Shown: piece by piece, positions 17,932 through 25,484 of the stretch
How positions within the stretch are numbered: position 1 is the first letter of the stretch
Layout: every line of letters begins with the position of its first letter
Origin: JAJPKK01 sp963800215
GTDB lineage: Bacteria; Pseudomonadota; Alphaproteobacteria; Rhizobiales; Xanthobacteraceae
NCBI GenBank assembly: GCA_963800215.1
Contig: CAWCZY010000013.1
Location: 124,001 to 188,000, forward strand
Reading direction: 5' to 3'
DNA: 64,000 bases
Made by a program: the position numbers and the translations under genes
Notes under the pieces: generated by a model
What the model saw: only the letters and a program-made list of their open reading frames with translations
What the model was told of the DNA's origin: nothing
The model's database searches: none

Positions 17932-19155
17932 CTAAGCCGGCACAACGGGTACCTTGTCCTTGCGCAGCGCGCCCATGAACTGCGGGCCCAATTTCAAGTG
18001 CGCGCTGACCAGTTCCGGCGGAGTCAGCGCGATCCATTGCTCCAGCGACACGTCGGCGTAGTAGCTGCTCTTGAATATCTCCAGAAAGCGCAGCGGCGTG
18101 GCCCCGGTATTCTCGACGTAGTGGCCCATGGCGAACGGCACATAACCGACATCGCCTGCCAGGAAATCGAAGGTGCGCGCCTGGCCCGACGAGGCGAACA
18201 CGCCCATGCGGCCCTGACCCTCGATGTAATACTGCCATTCGTCGGTGTTGGGGTGCCAGTGCAGTTCACGCATTCCGCCCGGCTCGACCTCGACGAGCGC
18301 TGCCGAAATGGTCTTTGAAGCCGGAAACACGCTTGTGTCGGTGATGCGCACCGTTCCGCTCTTCGACTTGATCGGCTGCTGCGCCAACATACGATGGCTG
18401 AAGCTCTCCGGCACCGGAATGACACCCGGGATCTTGTCGGAACCGAGCGGTCCCGGCACCGGCGCCGGGAAGATGTAGAGCTCGCTGGGGTCGGGTGTGT
18501 GGCCGAACAGGGACGCCGGCACGCCGAAGTTCTTGGCGAGCACGTCGTTCGGCACGTGCTTGAACCAGTCGCTGATCAGGAAGGTGTTGTCTTCGTCGAA
18601 GTCGCCGTCGTCGAACACCAGTAGAAATTCGCAACCGTCCGGATCGAGCCCCTGGATCGAGTGCGGAATGCCGGACGGAAAATACCACAGATCGCCGACG
18701 CCGACGTCATCGACGAAGTTCCGCCCTTGTGCATCGATGGCCGTGATGCGCGCAGTGCCATACAGCATGTAGGCCCATTCGGCCGCCTTGTGCCAATGCA
18801 GCTCGCGCACGCCGCCGGCATTCAGGCGCATGTTGACGCCGGCGATGTTCTTGGAAATGCCGAGCTCGCGCACCGTCACCTGGCGCGTCCAGCCGCCCGA
18901 CTCCAACCTCATATGAGAGTCAGAGAAGGAGAAGCGCAGGTTGGGCAAAGTGCCGTGATCGGTGGACGGCGGCACGAGAATATCGGGGTTTTGCCGGTCC
19001 AGCGTGAGGTTTCGTGGACCGTGGTCGGTACCGCCGCGACCGGGGCGTTGCGGCTGCGGCACCGGCCCGGTTTGCGCGCCGGCCACCGTCGCTGCCGTCA
19101 CTAGGCCTCCGGCAGCGGTCGCTGCCAGCAGGTTTCGTCGTGAGATCGGATCCAT
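17932..19155 (-). CDS. oxdC: Two-cupin oxalate decarboxylase, Tat-exported
   Basis: A 407-residue bicupin that follows Bacillus subtilis OxdC along its length. It splits oxalate to formate and CO2 using Mn. Site 1: RELHWHKAAEW (His120, His122, Glu126) and SGIPHSI (His165). Site 2: MRELHWHPNTDEW (His299, His301, Glu306) and FAMGHYVEN (His345). The flexible lid after site 1 reads FDEDNTF and keeps the Glu (188) that gives decarboxylase rather than oxidase activity. The N-terminus SRRNLLAATAAGG is a Tat signal, so the enzyme is exported folded. ATG 19155 follows a GGAGTAAA ribosome site; the longer open frame upstream is not coding. It lies 49 bp after the small peptide gene and downstream of the polyferredoxin, in the formate dehydrogenase region. 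Confidence 0.92.
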   Translation of the reverse strand: MDPISRRNLLAATAAGGLVTAATVAGAQTGPVPQPQRPGRGGTDHGPRNLTLDRQNPDILVPPSTDHGTLPNLRFSFSDSHMRLESGGWTRQVTVRELGISKNIAGVNMRLNAGGVRELHWHKAAEWAYMLYGTARITAIDAQGRNFVDDVGVGDLWYFPSGIPHSIQGLDPDGCEFLLVFDDGDFDEDNTFLISDWFKHVPNDVLAKNFGVPASLFGHTPDPSELYIFPAPVPGPLGSDKIPGVIPVPESFSHRMLAQQPIKSKSGTVRITDTSVFPASKTISAALVEVEPGGMRELHWHPNTDEWQYYIEGQGRMGVFASSGQARTFDFLAGDVGYVPFAMGHYVENTGATPLRFLEIFKSSYYADVSLEQWIALTPPELVSAHLKLGPQFMGALRKDKVPVVPA

Positions 19156-19204
19156 GAGGTTTACTCCTTTCAAAACAGGGGATGCGACAATGGAACGAGC
19201 TACG

Positions 19205-19327
19205 TCAGAGCCGTACCGCGTCCGTAGAGAAGGCCCGCGCCGCCAACTCTTGAAAGACGCTGAGAACGGCGGCGCCTGCCATCGCAATGACCACGATCGC
19301 GATGCAGGCAAGGATGAAGCTGCGCAT
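19205..19327 (-). CDS. 40-residue membrane peptide in the oxalate/formate region
   Basis: ATG 19327 is preceded by a good ribosome site (GAGGAG, six bases before the start). The product MRSFILACIAIVVIAMAG plus a tail QELAARAFSTDAVRL is a single hydrophobic helix with a short polar end. I recall similar 40-residue peptides in Bradyrhizobium-type genomes, without known function. It sits between the polyferredoxin gene (stop at 19398) and oxdC (start 19155) on the same strand, so it is probably in their transcript. It shares its style with the 63-residue protein at 17625-17816. Confidence 0.6.
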   Translation of the reverse strand: MRSFILACIAIVVIAMAGAAVLSVFQELAARAFSTDAVRL

Positions 19328-19397
19328 ATGAAACTCCTCGGATTCAGCAACCAAACGCGACACGCCTTCCAAGGTTCTGCAATAGCGACAAATATGA

Positions 19398-21415
19398 TCA
19401 AGTCGGTGGCTTCGCCTCGCGCTCGCGCAGATAGTCGTCGGTGGTGCGCGGCTTCGGGCGCGCCGGTGCGCCGTAGGGATCGAGGCCTTCCTCCGTGACG
19501 ACGGCGACGCGGCAATCCTCGCACATCCAGATGACGTCGAGCCGACTGGCAGAGCCCTGGAACATCCAATGCTTGCCCTCCAACTTGGCGACAACGCGCT
19601 CGATCGTGCTTTTCACGCCGAATGGCTTGCCGCAGCGCACGCAGGGGAATGGCTCTTCCTCCTTGAGCACGCGTGCTGTCGCGGTGGCGGCGCGGAAGTC
19701 GATCCGCGGGATGAGACTGATCACCTTCTCCGGGCAGGTCGCCTTGCACAGCCCGCATTGCACGCAGGCATCTTCGGCGAACCGCAACATCGGGCGCTCA
19801 GGATCGTCCGCAAGGGCTCCGGTCGGACAAGCCGATACGCAAGCGAGGCAGAGCGTGCAGCCCTGAACGTCGATCTCGACCGCCCCGAACGGTGCGCCCG
19901 CCGGCAGCGCAACGACATCGACAGGCGCCGGCGCGGCGCGATGAAGTTCGCGCAGCGCCAGCCGCAAAATTTCGCGCTTTAATCCAGCGGGCTGGAAACT
20001 GGCGGGCCGCGGAACCACGGCGCCGGGTTCGATTTTGCGCAGCATGTCTCCAAACGCGAAGGGATCGTCGGTCTCGATGGTCGCGACCCCTGTGCCGTCG
20101 AGGCCAAGCCCGGCAAGGATCGGCTCTGCAAGCGCGATCGTGTGCATCAGCCCGGCGATGTCGTGGCGGGGTTTCGCGCGCAGGACAAAGCGTACCGCCG
20201 CGGCGCCATAAGCGAAGGCCGCCACCACCGTTTCAATCCCGACCTGGGTGATTTCATTAACCAGGAACGGCAGGGCATCGGCCGGCAAGCCGTCGCCATG
20301 GCGTGCGAGCGCATCGATCAGCGCGCCGCCATGGTCCTCATCGTGAACCAGAAGAACCGGACTGCGACCGCCGGCCTCGCGATAGACCATGAGCAGCGTG
20401 CGCAATCGGCGTATCAACGCGTCGGCGGGCGGTAGCGCATAGCCGGCCGCGCCGGTCGGGCACGCGGCGGCACATTGGCCGCAACCCGCGCAGATATGGG
20501 CGTCGATCGCGACGTGGTCGCCGTCGGGGGCGATGGCGCCGGTCGGACAGAGATCGAGGCAGCGATGGCATCCGACGATGCCCGATCGCGAATGGGCGCA
20601 CAGGTGATCCGCAAACGATATGTAACGCGGCTTATCGAAATCGCCGACGAGATTGCGGGCGCGCAGCACCGCTTGAAGCACCGCGGTGCGATCGCCGGGG
20701 TCGGCGCGCAAATAGCCGTCGCGAAGGTCCGCGGCGGAAAACAGCGGCACTCCGCCGGAGAGATCGAGCACGATATCGCAGCGCGACATAGCGCCGTCGC
20801 GCGCCGGGCCGAACGCGAGCGTTCCGCGCGAAGACGGTGACGGCATCGGCATAATCATCGACAGTCAGCTCGAATGTGCCGAGACGGCCCTTGGCGGAGC
20901 GGATCGTGCCTTTGACGATCGGAAAATCGGTGGCGCGCGGCGGCGCCACATGGTCCGGCCGCGTGATGAGGACGGTGACGTCGAGATGATCCCTGAGGTG
21001 GTTCGCCGCCTCGATTGCGCGCTCGTCTCGACCGTATACCAGAATGATCCCTTCGCTTTTGAGGTTGACGAAGGGCACGTCCGGCATCGGTTCCGCCGCC
21101 GCGGCGGCGAGCGCGGCCATCTTCGGCCCTGCGCTCAAAGCATCGGCTGACCAGCCGGCATTCTCGCGCAGATTCACGATAGGTCACGTCACTGGTGCCT
21201 GCGGCGATCTCGCGAAACAGCGATGCCTCCTGCGTGCAGCCCATCGTGATCGGCGCCCCGGAGGCGGCGAGTTCGCGAAAACGCTCGAGCTCGGCACGGC
21301 AAAACTGGCGACCGCTCACGAGGTGCGCGCCACGGCACCCGAGCCGCAAAGCCTGGGCATCGAGGGGCATGGTGTCCTCGCAGGAACACACCAGGATGGC
21401 GCGTTGATCGGCCAT
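19398..21415 (-). CDS. Polyferredoxin of formate dehydrogenase cluster (multiple 4Fe-4S, two frameshifts)
   Basis: The restored protein is 671 residues. The N-terminal part (MADQRAILVCSCEDTMPLD) has few cysteines; the middle holds CHRCLDLCPTGAI and CAGCGQCAAACPTGA, and the C-terminal half CTLCLACVSACPTGAL and CVQCGLCKATCPEKV, i.e. at least four Fe-S clusters, plus a CVRCGKPFG ... CEDC zinc-ribbon-like pair near the end. Large cytoplasmic proteins of this kind accompany formate dehydrogenase genes in Rhizobiales; an electron-transfer or cofactor-loading role is presumed. Single extra bases near 21180 and 20822 break the frame; removing both gives exactly 672 codons. It is divergent from the accessory genes starting at 21515, with only 99 bp between them. 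Confidence 0.78.
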
Positions 21416-21514
21416 CGCCTCTCCAAATCATCGTCTTCGCCCCGACGGGGGGCTGGCCGCCGCCCTCCTGACATCATAATTATTGGAAGTCGAAATGTGG
21501 AGTCGGGATCGAAA

Positions 21515-22270
21515 ATGCCGCACGAACGGCACATTCGCGTGCAGACCCGCTATGCGCCGGCGCTGGATCTGCCGCCGCCATTTAGGCTGGTGACGTTGCG
21601 CGAGGTTGGGGATGCCTTCAACCATGCCCGCATCCATGCTGCGGCACTTGGCGCCGGAACGCTGGTCTCGGTCGGGCGCTTCGACGTGGCCGAGTTCGCC
21701 GTGGTGCTGGAGCCTGACGAGGCGCTCGCGTCCGCATGGCGTGCGTTATATGCCGCAATGGTGGCGCTTGCCGATGCACTGGCGACGATAGCGCCGCCGG
21801 GCAAACCGATCGTCATCGAATGGCCGGACGCAATCCGCGTCGACGGCGGGCTGGTCGGTGGCGGACGCCTGGCGTGGCCGGATGGCGCCGATGAGGCCGT
21901 GCCGCCGCCATGGCTCGTGTTCGGCGCCATGATCCGTATGGTGACGATGGCGGGCGATGCCTCCGGGGTGCGTCCGCTCGCGTCCGCGCTCGAAGATGAA
22001 GGGTTCGGGGATGCTGGCTCGGACCGGCTGGTCGAAAGCTTCGCCCGGCATCTCATGCGCGTGATCGATCATTGGCGGGAAGCCGGATTCGCTGCGATAG
22101 CCGACAATTACGTGTCTCGGCTCGAGCGTATCGAAGGGGTGCGCCACAGTATCGGTGATAATGGCGAATTGCTGGTGAGACCCATCGGCAAACCGGTCCG
22201 GCGCCACCGGCTCAGATCGAAGCTCATAGTGCCGTCGTGGCTCGATCCGCACAGCGGGGGACCGGGGTGA
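21515..22270 (+). CDS. Biotin/lipoate ligase-fold protein of fdh cluster, apparently catalytically degenerate
   Basis: A 251-residue protein from ATG 21515. It has the biotin/lipoate-protein-ligase fold: LPPPFRLVTLREVGDAFNHA, LGAGTLVSVGRFDVAEFAVVL, and the core VIEWPDAIRVDGGLVGGGRL, which aligns with the biotin-ligase KWPND...RKLAG segment. In that alignment WPND has become WPDA and the catalytic lysine position holds Gly, so normal adenylation chemistry is doubtful. Such BPL_LplA_LipB_2/DUF4444 proteins are regular members of Rhizobiales formate dehydrogenase clusters; the purpose is not known to me. Its stop overlaps the GTG start of the next gene (GTGA), which implies translational coupling. 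Confidence 0.7.
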   Translation: MPHERHIRVQTRYAPALDLPPPFRLVTLREVGDAFNHARIHAAALGAGTLVSVGRFDVAEFAVVLEPDEALASAWRALYAAMVALADALATIAPPGKPIVIEWPDAIRVDGGLVGGGRLAWPDGADEAVPPPWLVFGAMIRMVTMAGDASGVRPLASALEDEGFGDAGSDRLVESFARHLMRVIDHWREAGFAAIADNYVSRLERIEGVRHSIGDNGELLVRPIGKPVRRHRLRSKLIVPSWLDPHSGGPG

Positions 22271-23274
22271 AGGATTTCTGGCTCTCCTGCGGCCACCTTC
22301 TGACCGATCGCGATGCGGGCGGCGATCTCGTGGTGACGGACGAGTTGCTCAAAGCCTATTTGGCGAGGCCGGAGCTCGGGCTTCATCCGGACGCATGTGC
22401 CGCCGAGCAGCGACTCTACGAGACGTTGTTTGCGGAGCCGCGACGTCGCGTCCTTTCCGAGGAGGTCGCGGCGATTGCGGACGCCGACCCGCGACAGAAT
22501 TGGGAATTGATGATTGCCTTTCGCGATCGTCTGTTGCGCCACAAGACGCTGGAAGCGGCCTATCTCGATCTGATCCGCCATGGCGTCGGCGATACGCCGC
22601 CGCTGTTTCTCGACCAGCTTGTCCACGTCATCCTGCGCAATGTCCTGGACGGCTGCCAAGACCCCTTCGTGGTCCGGGCCGCCGAGTTGCTGTTCCGTCC
22701 GCAGCGGCTGACGCTGCACCAGGGTTCGCTGATCGCGGCAGATGCCGAAACGATCGCCGGTTCACGCGCAACACCGTTGTCGCCGCTCGTTTCAATGCTG
22801 GGAATTCCCGCCGGCGCCGAAATCGACGTGCTCGTCGATGACAATGCGAGCCGCTACTGGGAACGCAGCGACCTCTTCGACATGGCCATCGATCTCACCG
22901 CCGGCCGCCGCGGCCTTGCCGCCCTGGGCGAAGTCATGTCGCGTTGGGTGCTGCACATGCTTTCAGTCGAGGTAGAAATTGAGCCGCTCACCGAAATGCG
23001 CGACGTCGATTTCACCTGGTATGTCGGGCTCGACGCAGCAGCCACCCGTATCGGCGATGCGCTGTGGAACGGTGATGCGCTCGATGACAAAATCCGATCG
23101 AGCGTCATCGGGCTGTACCGGCTGACGTTTCCTGATGCGGCCGATGCAGCTGAAACGATCAAGGGCGGGCCGGTCTATCTCATCCTGGCAATGTCACCGG
23201 ACAAGGTCGTGCGGATGAAACCGCAAAATCTTCTGACCGGCCTGCCAGTCCGCCGGCTGGAGCCGGTCAGTTGA
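22267..23274 (+). CDS. DUF6352-type protein of fdh cluster
   Basis: A 335-residue protein of unknown function beginning KDFWLSCGHLLTDRD after GTG 22267, which overlaps the preceding stop; the ATG at 22237 is less likely because the family starts at this motif. Recognisable stretches are LVVTDELLKAYLARPEL, NWELMIAFRDRLLRHKTLE, FLDQLVHVILRNVLDGC, FRPQRLTLHQGSLIAADAET and SPLVSMLG. I know this family from formate dehydrogenase loci of alphaproteobacteria. It has no membrane segment, so a cytoplasmic assembly role for the enzyme is the natural guess. It is followed with a TTGA overlap by the DUF3305 gene. Confidence 0.72.
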   Translation: MKDFWLSCGHLLTDRDAGGDLVVTDELLKAYLARPELGLHPDACAAEQRLYETLFAEPRRRVLSEEVAAIADADPRQNWELMIAFRDRLLRHKTLEAAYLDLIRHGVGDTPPLFLDQLVHVILRNVLDGCQDPFVVRAAELLFRPQRLTLHQGSLIAADAETIAGSRATPLSPLVSMLGIPAGAEIDVLVDDNASRYWERSDLFDMAIDLTAGRRGLAALGEVMSRWVLHMLSVEVEIEPLTEMRDVDFTWYVGLDAAATRIGDALWNGDALDDKIRSSVIGLYRLTFPDAADAAETIKGGPVYLILAMSPDKVVRMKPQNLLTGLPVRRLEPVS

Positions 23275-23790
23275 GCGCCGTACGACCCCATGCGCGCATT
23301 CCGGTCGGCGTCGTCGTCGAGCGGCGCAAGGCGATGTCGCCCTGGCTCGATGCGGTCTGGCGTCCCTCCGCCGTGCTCAGCGGCGTGCCGGAGGCGGCCC
23401 CATGGACGGTGCTTGCAGAGGCGCAGGACGCCGCAACGTTTTACGTGGGTTCCGCCGAGATTGAGCTTTTCCGGACGGAGACGGATCATTACCGCAGCAA
23501 TCTCGAAGTCGGGGGCGCCGTCGGTGTGGATTGCGCTGCGGCCGACCGGGACGCAGCCGCCTTATGCCCTGTTCGCGGTGACTGCCGATCCTGCCGAGGG
23601 GGAATCCTTCACGCAAACCGGAGACGATCTCGTGGACGCGGTGCCGATGCCTGCGGCGGTGCGTGAAATCCTCGAAACCTTCGTTGCGGAGCATCACATC
23701 GAGCAGCCGATCTACCGGCGCAAGCGCGGCTGCGCCAGTCCCGAAGCCGGGGAGCGCCGCGCACCATTGCGGAAGGTTCGGCACGAATGA
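23271..23790 (+). CDS. DUF3305 protein of fdh cluster (one frameshift)
   Basis: Restored length 172 residues. The family opening PHARIPVGVVVERRKAMSPW and GVPEAAPWTVLAE appear in the first frame, and SVWIALRPTGTQPPYALFAV, VREILETFVAEHHIEQPIYR in the second. The break is a run of five G at 23511-23515; with four, the frame is continuous and gives 173 codons. A TTG at 23271 overlapping the stop of the previous gene is the only start that fits the conserved N-terminus. DUF3305 and DUF3306 genes stand side by side in Rhizobiales formate dehydrogenase clusters; function unknown, probably in maturation of the enzyme. Confidence 0.75.
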
Positions 23791-24518
23791 ACAGCCCGAA
23801 AGACTTCGTCACGCGCTGGTCGCGCCGCAAGCGCGCGGCGGCGGCCCGAGACGAAGCGGCCAAAATTCCCGAGACCTCGTCGGCGGTGGCTTCGGGCGAG
23901 GCGCCGGGGACCGAGAGTGTGGCGGCAGACGAACGCTCAGCCGCCGACGGCCCCACATTACTGCGTGTCCCGCCCAACCCGATCGAACCTACATTCGATC
24001 CGGCAAGCGTGCCCCCGATCGAAGCGATCGCCGCGGACACCGACATTCGGGGCTTCCTTGCGCCGGGCGTGCCGCCCGAACTGACCCGCGCAGCGCTCCG
24101 TCGCGCCTGGGCCGCCGACCCCAAGATTCGCGACTTCGTGGGGCTTGCCGACTATGACTGGGATTTCAATGCGCCCGGCTCGATGGCGGGTTTCGAAGCG
24201 CTCGAAATGACCGATGAACTGCGTCGGTTGGCGGCCCAGATCATCGGGCCACCTCCCGCCCAGGATCAAACGGCGGGAGTGCTCGAACAGGCCTCTGTGG
24301 AGACGGCATCCAGCGGGATGGGACAGGGGCCTGCCGGGCACCAAGCCCACGTTGGGCTCGCCCAAAATGTACCGATGGAGCGACCGGCAGATTCGAGCGA
24401 GCGCCATGATTTGGCACGCTGCGTCGGGGAAGACGCTGCGGTGCAAAGTCAGCCGTGTGCGCCTGAAAAGTCACAAATAATTGTCCGCCGTCACCATGGA
24501 GGAGCCCTACCAAAGTAA
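23787..24518 (+). CDS. DUF3306 protein of fdh cluster
   Basis: A 243-residue protein whose ATG 23787 overlaps the DUF3305 stop (ATGA). It begins FVTRWSRRKRAAAAR, continues with an acidic/proline-rich segment, then the conserved core DTDIRGFLAPGVPPELTRAA, LRRAWAADPKIRDFVGLADY and DWDFNAPGSMAGF. The last 70 residues are Gln/Ala/Ser-rich and poorly conserved in style. DUF3306 always seems to travel with DUF3305, TorD and formate dehydrogenase; a chaperone-like part in assembly is inferred. The gap to the TorD gene is 62 bp. Confidence 0.8.
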   Translation: MNSPKDFVTRWSRRKRAAAARDEAAKIPETSSAVASGEAPGTESVAADERSAADGPTLLRVPPNPIEPTFDPASVPPIEAIAADTDIRGFLAPGVPPELTRAALRRAWAADPKIRDFVGLADYDWDFNAPGSMAGFEALEMTDELRRLAAQIIGPPPAQDQTAGVLEQASVETASSGMGQGPAGHQAHVGLAQNVPMERPADSSERHDLARCVGEDAAVQSQPCAPEKSQIIVRRHHGGALPK

Positions 24519-24580
24519 TCGGCTTTTACTTACGCTGCCGGTGTTGAGCGTGCCTCCGGGGGTGAGCGAGAACAGACCGG

Positions 24581-25223
24581 ATGCAGGATACGGACCACGC
24601 GGTTGTTCGCGCTGATTTCTGCGGCGAACACCCTCACGCGACCGCCGACATCGACGATGTCGAGGTGGCGCGGTCACAGGAATACGCGCTGCTCGCGACA
24701 CTGCTCGCCCGCGCCCCCGACCAGGGCTTCCTGAAACGCCTTGCCGACTTGGCCGGCGATGCGAGCCCGCTCGGGGTCGCCCATGCCGCCGTCGCGGAGG
24801 CCGCACGCCGTGCCAGCGCCCCGGATGTCGAGCGGGAGTACTTCGATCTCTTCATAGGCCTCGGGCGCGGGGAACTTTTGCCCTACGGATCATATTATCT
24901 CACCGGCTTCCTGCACGACCGGCCGCTTGCGCGCCTGCGCGAGGACCTGGTCCGGCTCGGACTCGAGCGCGCGGCGGGGCAGTCGGAGCCGGAGGATCAC
25001 GCTGCGATCCTGTGCGAGGTCATGGCCGGAGTTGGTGAGCCGGCGTTTCCCCACCTCGCCGGGCGCCGGTCACGCGTTGTTCGAGAACCATCTGTTGCCC
25101 TGGATCGGACGGTTCTTTGCCGATCTGGAGCGCGCCGAAGCGGCTGACTTCTACCGGCGGGTCGGCGCGCTTGGTCGGGTATTCATAGACATTGAAACGG
25201 AAGCCCTCGCGCTGCCGTCCTGA
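24581..25223 (+). CDS. TorD-family molecular chaperone for formate dehydrogenase (one frameshift)
   Basis: Restored length 213 residues, all helical in character. Family marks are RSQEYALLATLLARAPDQGF, VEREYFDLFIGLGRGELLPYGSYYLTGFLHDRPLA with the PYxSxYL motif, and, after the frame break, AGHALFENHLLPWIGRFFAD. TorD/DmsD-type chaperones bind the Tat signal and the apo-form of molybdoenzymes until the cofactor is inserted. A GGG at 25061-25063 has one base too many; corrected, the span is 214 codons. Its position directly upstream of the small Tat protein and the formate dehydrogenase alpha subunit names its client. Confidence 0.85.
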
Positions 25224-25264
25224 GCAGGGCCATTGTGTAGACGACCCCGAGGAGGGTGACGGCG

Positions 25265-25474
25265 ATGAAGAAACAACGCAAGGCGACGGTGGGCCGTCGT
25301 GAGTTCCTGCGTACGCTCGGCGCCGGGGTCACGTTGGTCGCGGCCACAGGCCCGCTCACCGATGAGGCAAGTGCCGCTACCGCAAATTATCAGGACCGGA
25401 GCAAAGCGCGGTATCAGCCGAACTCTCCGGAGGTTCAAAACTTCTACCGAGTCAACCGCTATCCGGCCAAGTGA
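25265..25474 (+). CDS. Small Tat-signal protein of formate dehydrogenase locus
   Basis: A 69-residue protein: MKKQRKATVGRREFLRTLGA is a twin-arginine signal, followed by a hydrophobic core and a mature tail of about 30 residues ending FYRVNRYPAK. ATG 25265 is nine bases after GGAGG, so it is preferred over the GTG at 25256. Proteins of this size with a Tat signal precede the formate dehydrogenase alpha gene throughout Rhizobiales; they may be a small subunit or export helper. The stop is 10 bp before the start of the alpha subunit gene. Confidence 0.8.
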   Translation: MKKQRKATVGRREFLRTLGAGVTLVAATGPLTDEASAATANYQDRSKARYQPNSPEVQNFYRVNRYPAK

Positions 25475-25484
25475 GGGGGCGCCT

